The translations under genes were made by a program, and so were the position numbers. From the NCBI GenBank assembly GCA_000402515.1, contig AQRL01000010.1, forward strand, positions 1 through 10,949: a DNA stretch of 10,949 nt. Direction: 5' to 3'. The DNA comes from Nanoarchaeota archaeon SCGC AAA011-G17. GTDB taxonomy: Archaea > Nanobdellota > Nanobdellia > SCGC-AAA011-G17. This document shows positions 1-6,938 of this stretch, in pieces. The notes beneath the pieces were generated by a model that saw only the letters and a list, made by a program, of their open reading frames with translations, did not search any database and had not been told where the DNA came from. Positions within the stretch are counted from its first letter, which is position 1. The number at the start of each line of letters is the position of its first letter.

Positions 1-159
1 GTAATTCAATTAAATGAAGAATTTGGAGAAAATTGGTTTTTTGTGGTGACGGATAAAAATTTAACAACAAAATATGCAAGATTTGGAAAAACATATGCAA
101 GATGGAACATAAAAGAAAAACTTCAAGAATATCTCAAAAATCCCCCAAAATTTCCGTAA
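1..159 (+). CDS. C-terminal end of an unknown protein (5' truncated by the window)
   Basis: Frame 1 is open from the first base to a TAA at 157-159 and gives the last 52 residues of a protein that begins outside the window. I do not recognise it. The visible tail is basic and aromatic, ends in a proline-rich KNPPKFP, and carries a short internal echo, YAR-F-GKT-YAR-W, encoded by two copies of ATATGCAAGAT. The reading frame is supported by coding-like composition and by a stem-loop that begins in the last codons (143-171) and looks like a 3' boundary. No catalytic motif is visible, so no function is proposed. Confidence 0.6.
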   Translation, partial: VIQLNEEFGENWFFVVTDKNLTTKYARFGKTYARWNIKEKLQEYLKNPPKFP

Positions 160-171
160 GCGATTTTGGGG
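143..171 (+). terminator. Stem-loop at the 3' end of the first gene, possible terminator
   Basis: CCCCAAAAT (143-151) is the exact reverse complement of ATTTTGGGG (163-171), giving a 9-bp stem with an 11-base loop that contains the TAA stop of the upstream gene. No T-run follows, so it is not a textbook intrinsic terminator. It could stabilise the 3' end of the mRNA or belong to the larger folded element that continues to 226. Confidence 0.45.
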
Positions 172-226
172 CTACAAGCCGTGTGGAAATGGAATTTGGG
201 CATTACAGCCCTTTATTTCCGCACAT
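170..226 (+). other. Cluster of nested hairpins of unknown function
   Basis: Three further hairpins follow directly on the 143-171 stem. GGCT-ACA-AGCC lies at 170-180. A 10-bp stem, GTGTGGAAAT (181-190) with ATTTCCGCAC (215-224), has one G-U pair. Nested inside it is GGGC-ATTACA-GCCC (198-211). The segments starting at about 162 and 192 are also imperfect direct copies of each other (GATTTTGGGGCTACAAGCC against GAATTTGGGCATTACAGCC). This density of stems in a GC-richer island of an AT-rich window suggests a structured RNA, a leader for the 55-residue gene, or a recombination or transfer site. I cannot choose between these from sequence alone. Confidence 0.4.
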
Positions 227-270
227 ATAACAGCATCATGTTCAGCTAATAACTGAAGGGGGTATTAACA

Positions 271-438
271 ATGGAAGAGCTAAGCAAAGTAAAAGTAGAG
301 CAGCTGAATAAGCAACCAATACTGGAGAGTTCAGTAACACTAAGCGAAGATAAGAAATGGATAATCCATAGAACAGTGATTACTGACATCAAGCCAGTAA
401 CTTACTTAAAGAAAGTATTGGAAGGTAAAAAAGAGTAA
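271..438 (+). CDS. Small unknown 55-residue protein
   Basis: The frame runs from ATG at 271 to TAA at 436-438 and encodes 55 residues. A strong ribosome binding site, AAGGGGG (256-262), sits 8 bases before the ATG and fixes the start. The protein is charged, starts MEELSKVKVEQLNKQ and has a central stretch of likely beta strands (KWIIHRTVITDIKPVTYL) followed by a lysine-rich tail. There is no membrane segment, cysteine pair or recognisable motif, and I do not recognise the family. Its codons (CTG, AGC, GTA, AAG) and about 40% GC (301-360, hand count) resemble the ArdC-like gene at the other end rather than the AT-rich defence genes, so it probably belongs to the backbone. Confidence 0.65.
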   Translation: MEELSKVKVEQLNKQPILESSVTLSEDKKWIIHRTVITDIKPVTYLKKVLEGKKE

Positions 439-439
439 A

Positions 440-460
440 GAGAAAAAAAGAGGTGATACT
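440..460 (+). repeat. Left copy of a 20/21-bp direct repeat flanking the DUF262-nuclease module
   Basis: The 21 bases at 440-460 match 4009-4028 except for one A in a poly-A run and one G/A change. The copies lie just outside the plus-strand module (540-3971), so they could be a target-site duplication, recombination arms or a shared regulatory sequence. This copy contains AGAGGTGAT, a near-perfect anti-Shine-Dalgarno complement with no start codon at a useful distance after it, as though the gene it once served had been displaced. Confidence 0.4.
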
Positions 461-470
461 ATACTTCTAA

Positions 471-520
471 TTATCTAGACTATATAGTTCTAAAATCACT
501 AATAGATAACTTTTTAAAAT
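471..520 (+). promoter_or_regulatory. Promoter of the DUF262 operon: TATA-like box plus inverted repeat
   Basis: TTTTTAAAAT at 511-520 is centred about 24 bases before the ATG at 540, the spacing expected of an archaeal TATA box driving a leaderless mRNA. No ribosome binding site with normal spacing is present; AAGGG lies almost against the ATG. Upstream, TTATCTA (471-477) and TAGATAA (503-509) form a perfect 7-bp inverted repeat with a 25-base spacer that encloses the palindrome ACTATATAGT (479-488). The arms end just before the TATA box, so they could bind a repressor or activator. Confidence 0.5.
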
Positions 521-539
521 TAAGAGATTTGACAAGGGT

Positions 540-2315
540 ATGATTCAGTCAGCAAAGGACATACCATTACACGAATTATTTTCCACAGAATCAAATATAA
601 AATATTTAATACCTAAATATCAAAGGGAATTTAGTTGGGGAAAAGAAAATTGGGAAGACATATTCAACGATATATATGGTGAAAATGATTCTGGAGAAGG
701 TCCTTTTTTGGGATCAATAATTTGTGTAAGTAAAACTACTGATACTCTTCTTAGTCCAATATTAGAAATAATAGATGGTCAACAAAGATTAACTACTATC
801 TCCCTTTTATTTGCTGCAATTTATTCTAGATTAATGATAGAAAGCAAAATGGATGATGAATTTAAATCAGAACTAATAAACTTAAAATATAGGCTTGTTC
901 AAAAGAAACGACCTAAAGAAACGAAATTAGAGCTTTCTTATCAAAGCAACAATTTTGAAGATTATAAAGAAATATTAGAAGAATCACAAATATTAGAATC
1001 CAAAGAGGGAAAACCAAAGAATTTAGGTAACAGGCGTTTATATAGGGCATTCTCATTCTTTTCAACAAAATTAGAAGATATGAAAATTGAAGATGTTAAA
1101 AAGTTGTTGGATAAAATAAATTCTTCACACATAATCAAGATAGAAGTAAATAATAATTCAGATGCATTTATCCTTTTTGAAAGCATAAACAATCGTGGTG
1201 TACCTTTGTCTGCAATAGATTTAATAAAAAATAGCCTTCTTGCTACTCTTGAAAAAAATGGGTCTAAAACAGTTGATGATGCCTTTGATGAATGGTCAAC
1301 AATCTTAGAGAATTTAACAGATGACCCAAAAATCCAAGAAAGATTTCTAAGACATTATTACAATGCATTTAAACATAATGATGGTATCAAAGTTAAAATC
1401 AAAGAAGGAAAGGCAACAAAATCTAATTTAATAAATATTTATGAACAATTAATAAAAAGAGATGCATCCGTACTGCTAAAAGACCTTTATAATAAATCAG
1501 TGACTTATGGAGGGTTTATTAATCCTGATACTGATGATAAATTGTATAAAGAGCTTAATGACCTTTTACATATTAGTGGGGCACCAGCTTATATATTTCT
1601 TACTTATTTAGTAACGGAATTTAAGGATAAAAGGGAATTAATCAAGGAAACAATATCATTTTTGAGTAAATATTTTGTTAGAAGGAATCTAACTGATTAT
1701 CCAGCAACAAGAAACTTAGATAATATTTTCATAGGATTAATTGAAGAATGTGAAAAAAATAAAAAAAATATTAAGTTTGAAATAATAAAGAATTTTTTAA
1801 TAAATCCAGAAAGATATGCTAGTAATGAAATATTCAGAGAGAAATTAGAAAGTGACATTTATGATATCAATACTGAGGCAGCCAGATATATATTATGTAA
1901 AATAGAAGAAAAAAACTTTACAAAGGATGATGAAAGAGACCTTTGGAAAAAAGATGAAAAGGGTAAATATATTTTTACAATAGAACATATATTTCCAGAA
2001 GGAGAAAGAATTCCATCAGATTGGATAAAAATGATAGCAAATGGAGATAAAGAAGAAGCAAAAAGATTACAAGAAAGATATGTTCACAAATTAGGTAATT
2101 TAACTTTGACAGGATATAATTCTAATTTATCTAATCTCTCTTTTGATAAGAAAAGAGATAGAAAAGATAAAAGTGGAAAAGCGATTGGGTATAAAAATAA
2201 ACTGTATCTTAATAACGAAATATATTCCCTATCAAAGAAGGATAAATGGACTATTGAAGATATAGAAAAGAGAACACAGATATTAATTGATGAATCATTA
2301 AAACTATTCAATTAA
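540..2315 (+). CDS. GmrSD-type DUF262/DUF1524 restriction protein (putative modification-dependent nuclease)
   Basis: A 591-residue protein with both halves of the GmrS-GmrD family fused in one chain. The N-terminal DUF262 part carries YQREFSW (28-34), FLGSI (56-60) and the signature DGQQRLTT (79-86), the nucleotide-binding and hydrolysis motif of the family. FESINNRGVPLSAIDLIKN (213-231) is the second conserved block. The C-terminal DUF1524 part has the His-Me finger core IEHIFP with H483, then LGNLTLTGYNSNLSN (518-532) and a following lysine-rich SFDKKRDRK, so the nuclease looks intact. Characterised relatives (GmrSD, SspE, BrxU) cut or nick DNA that carries modified bases or backbone, using nucleotide hydrolysis as a switch. 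The substrate here is unknown. It is first in a plus-strand operon with the 57-residue gene 11 bases downstream. It is very AT-rich (22% GC in the 1381-1440 sample). Confidence 0.9.
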   Translation: MIQSAKDIPLHELFSTESNIKYLIPKYQREFSWGKENWEDIFNDIYGENDSGEGPFLGSIICVSKTTDTLLSPILEIIDGQQRLTTISLLFAAIYSRLMIESKMDDEFKSELINLKYRLVQKKRPKETKLELSYQSNNFEDYKEILEESQILESKEGKPKNLGNRRLYRAFSFFSTKLEDMKIEDVKKLLDKINSSHIIKIEVNNNSDAFILFESINNRGVPLSAIDLIKNSLLATLEKNGSKTVDDAFDEWSTILENLTDDPKIQERFLRHYYNAFKHNDGIKVKIKEGKATKSNLINIYEQLIKRDASVLLKDLYNKSVTYGGFINPDTDDKLYKELNDLLHISGAPAYIFLTYLVTEFKDKRELIKETISFLSKYFVRRNLTDYPATRNLDNIFIGLIEECEKNKKNIKFEIIKNFLINPERYASNEIFREKLESDIYDINTEAARYILCKIEEKNFTKDDERDLWKKDEKGKYIFTIEHIFPEGERIPSDWIKMIANGDKEEAKRLQERYVHKLGNLTLTGYNSNLSNLSFDKKRDRKDKSGKAIGYKNKLYLNNEIYSLSKKDKWTIEDIEKRTQILIDESLKLFN

Positions 2316-2326
2316 GAAAATTTATA

Positions 2327-2500
2327 ATGAAATTTAAAAAATTTGAAGAATTACCAGAACCAGTAAGATTTTCATTAAAGGATGCTTCTCAAAAGGAAAA
2401 GACAGCTATTCTTAATAAGATAAATAAGAGATTATCAGATGGAGAGTTAATTATGAATGTTTGCGAATCAGAGATTGAAGAATATGGGGTTAAATTTTAA
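2327..2500 (+). CDS. Overlooked 57-residue protein between the DUF262 gene and the nuclease gene
   Basis: ATG at 2327 opens a 57-residue frame ending at TAA 2498-2500. It fills the gap between its neighbours almost exactly: 11 bases after the DUF262 stop and 3 bases before the ATG of the nuclease gene. That tight packing is the main evidence that it is real, since there is no clear ribosome binding site and translation may depend on coupling. The protein is charged and probably helical, beginning MKFKKFEELPEPVRFSLKD with a KINKRLSDGELIMNVCESE core and one cysteine. I do not recognise it. Its position suggests an accessory or regulatory subunit of one of the neighbours, but this is inferred from position only. 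Confidence 0.65.
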   Translation: MKFKKFEELPEPVRFSLKDASQKEKTAILNKINKRLSDGELIMNVCESEIEEYGVKF

Positions 2501-2503
2501 AAA

Positions 2504-3971
2504 ATGACCATATTAACAAAATCAAAATACATTGTAGGACTACAGTGCCCTAAATATCTATGGACTATTTTTCATGAGAAAGATAAGATTCCAGAAGCTA
2601 GTTTAGCAGATGAATTCAAATTCAAGCAGGGAGAAGAAACAGGGCAGATGGCTAAAAAACTATTCCCAGATGGCATTGACTTGCAGACTAAGGATTACCT
2701 TAAAAATCTTGAAGATTCTGAATCTTGAAGATTCTGAAAATGCCTTAAAGAAGAAAAAGCTATTATTTGAGGCTGGCTTTGAGTTTAAAGATTGTTTTTC
2801 AAGGGCAGATATCTTATTTCCTGATAAAAATAAATGGGATATAATTGAGGTTAAATCTGGAACACAAGTCAAGGACATAAATATCCATGATGTTTCTTTC
2901 CAGAAATATGTTTATGAAAATAAAGGGATTAAGATAGGAAAATGCTTTCTTATGCACCTAAATAATGAATATATCAGGAAAGGTGAATTAGATATTGAAA
3001 AATTATTTATCAAAGAAGATATTACAAAAGAAGTTGAAGAGCATACTAACGGCATTAAGGAAAGGATTGATGAAATGTTTAAAATTATTAATTCTGAAAA
3101 ATCTCCTAAAGTTTCAATTGGCAACCAGTGCAAAGATCCTTATGAATGCCCTGTATGCCACTGCTGGGATAGTCTTCCTGAAAACCATGTATTTTGCCTG
3201 TATAGGGGAGGAAAATTGAGCTGTGAGCTTTATGATAATGGTGTTGAAGCAATAAAAGACATCCCTGACAATATCAAATTAAATGACAAGCAAGACATAC
3301 AAAGGGATTGTGAAATTCATAAAAAGGTTCATGTTGATAAAAATGAGGTAAAGCAATTCCTGAAGAAATTAGAATATCCATTGCATTATCTTGACTTTGA
3401 AACATTTTCCACTGCTATTCCAATGTTTGACGGCTTGAAGCCCTATTCTAATGTTCCATTTCAGTTTTCTTTGCATGTTATTAGAAAAGAAGGAAATAAG
3501 CCTGAGCATTATGAATTTCTTTATGGTGGGAATGGAGATCCGAGAAAAGAGTTTATTTTAGCTTTAAAGAAGGTTTTAGGTGATTCTGGGAGTGTAATTG
3601 CTTATAATCAATCATTTGAAACAGGCAGACTAAAAGAATTAGGAGAGTATTTTCCAGAGCATAAAAAATGGGTTGAGGGTGTTTTAATAAGAATTATTGA
3701 TTTGCTTGTTCCATTCAGAGAATTTAGTTATTATAATCCTAAACAGCATGGGAGTGCTTCTATCAAGAAAGTATTGCCTGCTCTGACCGGCAAGAGTTAT
3801 GAAGGAATGGATATTGGAGAGGGAGGAACCGCTTCAGTTGAATTCTTTAATACAACTTATAATAATAAAGGAGATAAGAAGAGGATAAGAGAGAGTTTAT
3901 TGAAATATTGTTGTTTGGATACAGAAGGGATGGTTTGGATTGTTGATAAGTTGAGAGAGATTGTTAAGTGA
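2504..3971 (+). pseudogene. Cas4-like/DEDD exonuclease (DUF2779 type), frame broken by a 16-bp duplication
   Basis: Two overlapping frames (2504-2728 and the frame ending at TGA 3969-3971) are halves of one protein. Deleting one copy of the tandem 16-mer at 2707-2738 gives a continuous 483-residue chain. In restored numbering, residues 1-225 are Cas4/RecB-like: C15, QGEETGQMAKKLFP (42-55), RAD (95-97), and IIEVKSG (108-114) with E110 and K112 as the PD-(D/E)xK core. C204, C210, C213 and C215, with C15, could hold an iron-sulphur cluster. Residues 285-483 are DUF2779-like DEDD exonuclease: YLDFETF (290-296), AYNQSFETGRL (361-371), D394, and YCCLDTEG (463-470) with D467. As written, the first 74 residues are separated from the nuclease core, and a product starting at ATG 2610 would lack C15. 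The gene could be inactive, switchable, or misassembled. Confidence 0.85.
2707..2738 (+). repeat. Perfect 16-bp tandem duplication causing the frameshift
   Basis: TCTTGAAGATTCTGAA occurs twice with no gap, at 2707-2722 and 2723-2738. Sixteen is one more than a multiple of three, so the second copy shifts the frame and brings TGA (2726-2728) into the upstream frame. With one copy removed, the sequence reads LKNLEDSENALKKKK without interruption, which shows that the single-copy form is ancestral. Confidence 0.95.
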
Positions 3972-3986
3972 GTATTTATTCTAAGA

Positions 3987-4004
3987 AACAAATAAGAATT
4001 TGTT
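3987..4004. terminator. Hairpin between convergent operons, possible bidirectional terminator
   Basis: AACAAAT (3987-3993) and ATTTGTT (3998-4004) form a perfect 7-bp stem with an AAGA loop in the 61-base gap between the nuclease stop and the end of the minus-strand operon. On the minus strand a run of six T (complement of 4012-4017) lies close by. On the plus strand T-rich sequence follows at 4027-4038. The position between convergent genes suits termination in both directions. The stem is AT-only apart from one C-G pair, hence modest confidence. Confidence 0.4.
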
Positions 4005-4008
4005 GGAC

Positions 4009-4028
4009 GAGAAAAAAGAGATGATACT
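4009..4028 (+). repeat. Right copy of the direct repeat flanking the DUF262-nuclease module
   Basis: GAGAAAAAAGAGATGATACT here matches the 21 bases at 440-460 with one missing A and one A for G. It lies 37 bases after the stop of the nuclease gene and just before the end of the convergent minus-strand operon. It has no coding role on either strand. Its complement provides the T-run near the minus-strand 3' end. Confidence 0.4.
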
Positions 4029-4032
4029 TATT

Positions 4033-4215
4033 TTATTTCAAATATGGTTTAATCAGTGCATAAACATTTATTATAGTCCATCCAGAAAAAGCTATAATAT
4101 CTACAAAAGGATTTAAAAACTTATTAGTTGTTGTATAATCTACTATTATAGGGATTAAATAATATCCCAATATTTCATTAAGAATAAATAATCCTATACT
4201 ATTTTCTTTCTTCAT
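4033..4215 (-). CDS. Putative small membrane protein, 60 residues
   Basis: The frame starts at ATG 4213-4215, 26 bases after the Res stop on the same strand, and ends at 4033. The protein has a short basic start (MKKEN) and two hydrophobic stretches, roughly residues 7-25 and 35-57, separated by a polar DYTTTNKF turn, so it would probably span the membrane twice. No ribosome binding site is visible, so it would rely on read-through from the Res gene or on an unlinked start. I do not recognise the family. Its hydrophobic pattern argues for a real gene, but the missing start signal and its place beside the convergent gene leave this uncertain. Small membrane proteins next to nuclease systems are sometimes effectors; there is no direct evidence for that here. 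Confidence 0.45.
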   Translation of the reverse strand: MKKENSIGLFILNEILGYYLIPIIVDYTTTNKFLNPFVDIIAFSGWTIINVYALIKPYLK

Positions 4216-4227
4216 TTTTTATACTAT

Positions 4228-4245
4228 TCTGCTTAGTCTGCTTAG
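4228..4245 (-). repeat. 9-bp tandem repeat after the Res stop codon
   Basis: TCTGCTTAG occurs twice in tandem (4228-4236 and 4237-4245). Read on the minus strand in the Res frame it gives TAA GCA GAC TAA GCA GAA TAG: three successive in-frame stops. This looks like a small slippage duplication of the 3' end, with no effect on the protein. Confidence 0.7.
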
Positions 4246-6938
4246 TTTTTATACTCCATAAAACCCTTAATTAATTCCTCAAAAGAGGAAGGATTATATT
4301 TATTAAAACTATTTTCATCTACATAAATAAAATTATATCTTATTTTTTTTTGGATTTTATTTAAATCTTCACACCACTGTTTTAACCTTGTCATTTTTAA
4401 TGGAACATCTAAATCTTCTATTCCTTTTGTCTCTACTATAAATATTTCATTTTCAGATTTTTTAACAACAAAATCAGGATAATAATCTGAAATATTTCCA
4501 TCATAGTTTTTATAGTCTATTTTAAAATGCACTCCAAAATAATTCTTAACATAGGAAATTATATCATCACAATTCTCTAAAAAATTAGCAAATCTTAACT
4601 CAAGATGGCTATCTCCAATAATTTTGTTAAAAACGCTTTTCTTAGGAACAATATATCCCTGATCTTTGGTAACAAAGGGTCTGCACTTGCTTATTTTAAT
4701 ATAATTCCTAATTTCTGCTTCTCCCTTATCTTGCACAGTCAATTCATTTATTTCTTTTTTGAAGGTTTCTATTATAGTTCTTACAACTTCTACTTCAGAA
4801 AGATTCCTTAATATATTTAAATCCTCTAAATTAATCTCCCTTTCAAATAATTCTTCTTTAATAAAGTACTTAACTTTTTCATATAAAATATCATAACCAC
4901 TAACTAACCTAAGTTCTTTCATAATAGTTTGAGTAAAGAAACCTATTGCTCCTTGATAATTAACCATATTATCTCCATCTAACACTGTTTTGTGATGGAT
5001 TTCTTCATCACCTTCTTTATTTACAACATATTTAAAAACAATTTCTTTTTTCTCTTGTTCTGAAAATTCCTTAATCTTAACTTTTTTATTTTTAAATTTA
5101 TAAATATCTAAATTAGAAAGAGTTTTGTATTCTCTAAAAATTCTTGGGGTTAAAACAGGGATTTCAATATTTAATTTATCTATATCTTTCTTTTTATTCT
5201 CCTGATCAACTTCAACTACAATTGGAGATTTTGGGGCTGTTTCCTGATCCATACTTCTCCTTTCAAATTCAACACCCTCATTCTTAATAGATTCAACAAA
5301 TTCCATAAATGCAGTAGTCCCAATCACACTAACATACTCCTCTATATCTTGTCCTCTATACATCCTTCTTAATCCTCTCCCCAAAGTTTGTTCTGGTAAA
5401 ATATTACTTGGAGCTTTATATGCTCTTAAGCCAACAATGGTTGTTACATTTTTTACATCCCATCCTTCCTTTAACATCATAACAGAAACAATTACTTTAT
5501 ATTTGTTGGTTGGATTATCTATTTCGTTAGCAGCTTTTCTAAGCTCTTTTAATTCTTTTTCATTCTTTCCTGTTGCAGACTCTAAGATTTCTCCATTATT
5601 TTTTGTGTGAATTACTAAAACTGCATCTTTAAGATCAGAATAAGTATTTTCAAGATATTCTTTTACTTCATCACAATTTCTTGTATCATCTGTCATAATA
5701 AATAATACTGCTTTTTTTCCAACTTTTAATTGTTCTTCATAAACTTTTTTCCATTCCTGGTACCCTAAATTTATAAAATCTTTATATTTTTCTGTAAATT
5801 TAGAACTTTTTATTTCATTTAATTTTGCTCTACTTGCAGAGTCTGGAACAATCGGCTTTTTTACAACATCCTGATATATTGCTTCAACTAAAGGATAATC
5901 TACAACTGTTTGAACAAATATTGCTCCACTAATTTGTTTTGGGGTAGCAGTAGTGTCTACTTGTAATGATAATTTGCTTCCTTTTTGTAATAACCTATTA
6001 TGTATATCTTGTATAGATTTAAACCAAGCCATTCTTTCATCATGTATATGATGTGCTTCATCATTTAATATAACTAATTCATCAACTTCTCTTACAATCT
6101 CACTTAGGTCAACTTTAGACTCATTTGTAGCTCCAACAGGTTTATCCCCCAAAAAATAATCTGTTGTATTTTCATCATCAAATGAAGCATTTTTTGTTCT
6201 GCTATCAAAGACCCTATGAATATTTGTTAAGAAAATATTTCCGGTCTTTCTAACAACATTTGCATCATCTTGAATATGTAAAGTTAATTGAAAATCATCT
6301 TGCCAGTTTTGCCCATCAAAACCATTTGGTGGTAGAATTGGGTCTTCATAAAAAATCCTCAGACCATCAAAATCAGTCCTTATTCTATCAAGAACAATAA
6401 TATTTGGTGTAATAATCAAGAAGTTTCTTGCTAAATCAGAATCTTCTTCATATGATTTATGAAAGTAGCTCCAAGCTAAAACTAAACTTAATACTTTTGT
6501 TTTTCCTGAACCTGTTGCCATCTTTACTACAAATCTTCTCCAAGTTTCTGCAAACATCCCAGTAGAAATTACTCCTGAACTATCAAATCTTAATAAGTCA
6601 CATTTATCTTCAATTTTTGCTATTTCATATAAATAAATAATAGTCTCAACAGCTTCTCTTTGAGCAAAATAATACTTAAATAAAGAAATATCCCCTTCAG
6701 AATTTTCTATCGGATGTTCTGTTTTAAACCACCATTTCAACAATGCTTTGCTTGTTTCACTTGCTCCATCATAATTAGAATCTCTCCATTTTTTAACTTC
6801 TCTTCTTATTTTGTCAACCAAGGGAGGAAGAAGTTTTTCATAACCTTTATCTCTTAGAGTTTCATCTGCAGGGAACCACCTGATAGAAGGATCAATTATT
6901 TCATAAGGGGATTTAGGAAAATCCTTGTGAAGTGCCAT
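4242..6938 (-). CDS. res: Type III restriction endonuclease, Res subunit (helicase-nuclease)
   Basis: An 898-residue superfamily 2 helicase with a C-terminal nuclease, full length for the family. Q93 in FAQREAVE lies upstream of Walker A ATGSGKT (141-147). Motif II is DEAHH (293-297) and motif III is TTATP (329-333). The second RecA domain has LKEGWDVKNV (489-498) and motif VI EQTLGRGLRR (516-525). The nuclease core is PDF (821-823) with ETKG (836-839), a PD-(D/E)xK site. In this family Res uses ATP to move or signal along DNA and cuts when two unmethylated sites meet, working only in complex with Mod. Its ATG shares one base with the Mod stop (TAATG), so translation is coupled; GGGAGAC lies about 11 bases before the start. 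All catalytic motifs are present, so activity is expected. Confidence 0.94.
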   Translation of the reverse strand: MALHKDFPKSPYEIIDPSIRWFPADETLRDKGYEKLLPPLVDKIRREVKKWRDSNYDGASETSKALLKWWFKTEHPIENSEGDISLFKYYFAQREAVETIIYLYEIAKIEDKCDLLRFDSSGVISTGMFAETWRRFVVKMATGSGKTKVLSLVLAWSYFHKSYEEDSDLARNFLIITPNIIVLDRIRTDFDGLRIFYEDPILPPNGFDGQNWQDDFQLTLHIQDDANVVRKTGNIFLTNIHRVFDSRTKNASFDDENTTDYFLGDKPVGATNESKVDLSEIVREVDELVILNDEAHHIHDERMAWFKSIQDIHNRLLQKGSKLSLQVDTTATPKQISGAIFVQTVVDYPLVEAIYQDVVKKPIVPDSASRAKLNEIKSSKFTEKYKDFINLGYQEWKKVYEEQLKVGKKAVLFIMTDDTRNCDEVKEYLENTYSDLKDAVLVIHTKNNGEILESATGKNEKELKELRKAANEIDNPTNKYKVIVSVMMLKEGWDVKNVTTIVGLRAYKAPSNILPEQTLGRGLRRMYRGQDIEEYVSVIGTTAFMEFVESIKNEGVEFERRSMDQETAPKSPIVVEVDQENKKKDIDKLNIEIPVLTPRIFREYKTLSNLDIYKFKNKKVKIKEFSEQEKKEIVFKYVVNKEGDEEIHHKTVLDGDNMVNYQGAIGFFTQTIMKELRLVSGYDILYEKVKYFIKEELFEREINLEDLNILRNLSEVEVVRTIIETFKKEINELTVQDKGEAEIRNYIKISKCRPFVTKDQGYIVPKKSVFNKIIGDSHLELRFANFLENCDDIISYVKNYFGVHFKIDYKNYDGNISDYYPDFVVKKSENEIFIVETKGIEDLDVPLKMTRLKQWCEDLNKIQKKIRYNFIYVDENSFNKYNPSSFEELIKGFMEYKN

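Noticed and set aside
451-470. AGAGGTGAT read as a ribosome binding site for a gene at about 460
   Set aside because: No ATG, GTG or TTG at suitable spacing opens a frame longer than a few codons.
2700-2740. Programmed ribosomal frameshift in the nuclease gene
   Set aside because: There is no slippery heptamer with downstream structure at the junction; a perfect 16-bp duplication explains the shift fully.
2610-3971. ATG at 2610 as the true start of a 453-residue nuclease
   Set aside because: Its first ~30 residues are out-of-frame translation of the Cas4-like N-terminus; the real N-terminal motifs and C15 are in the frame starting at 2504.
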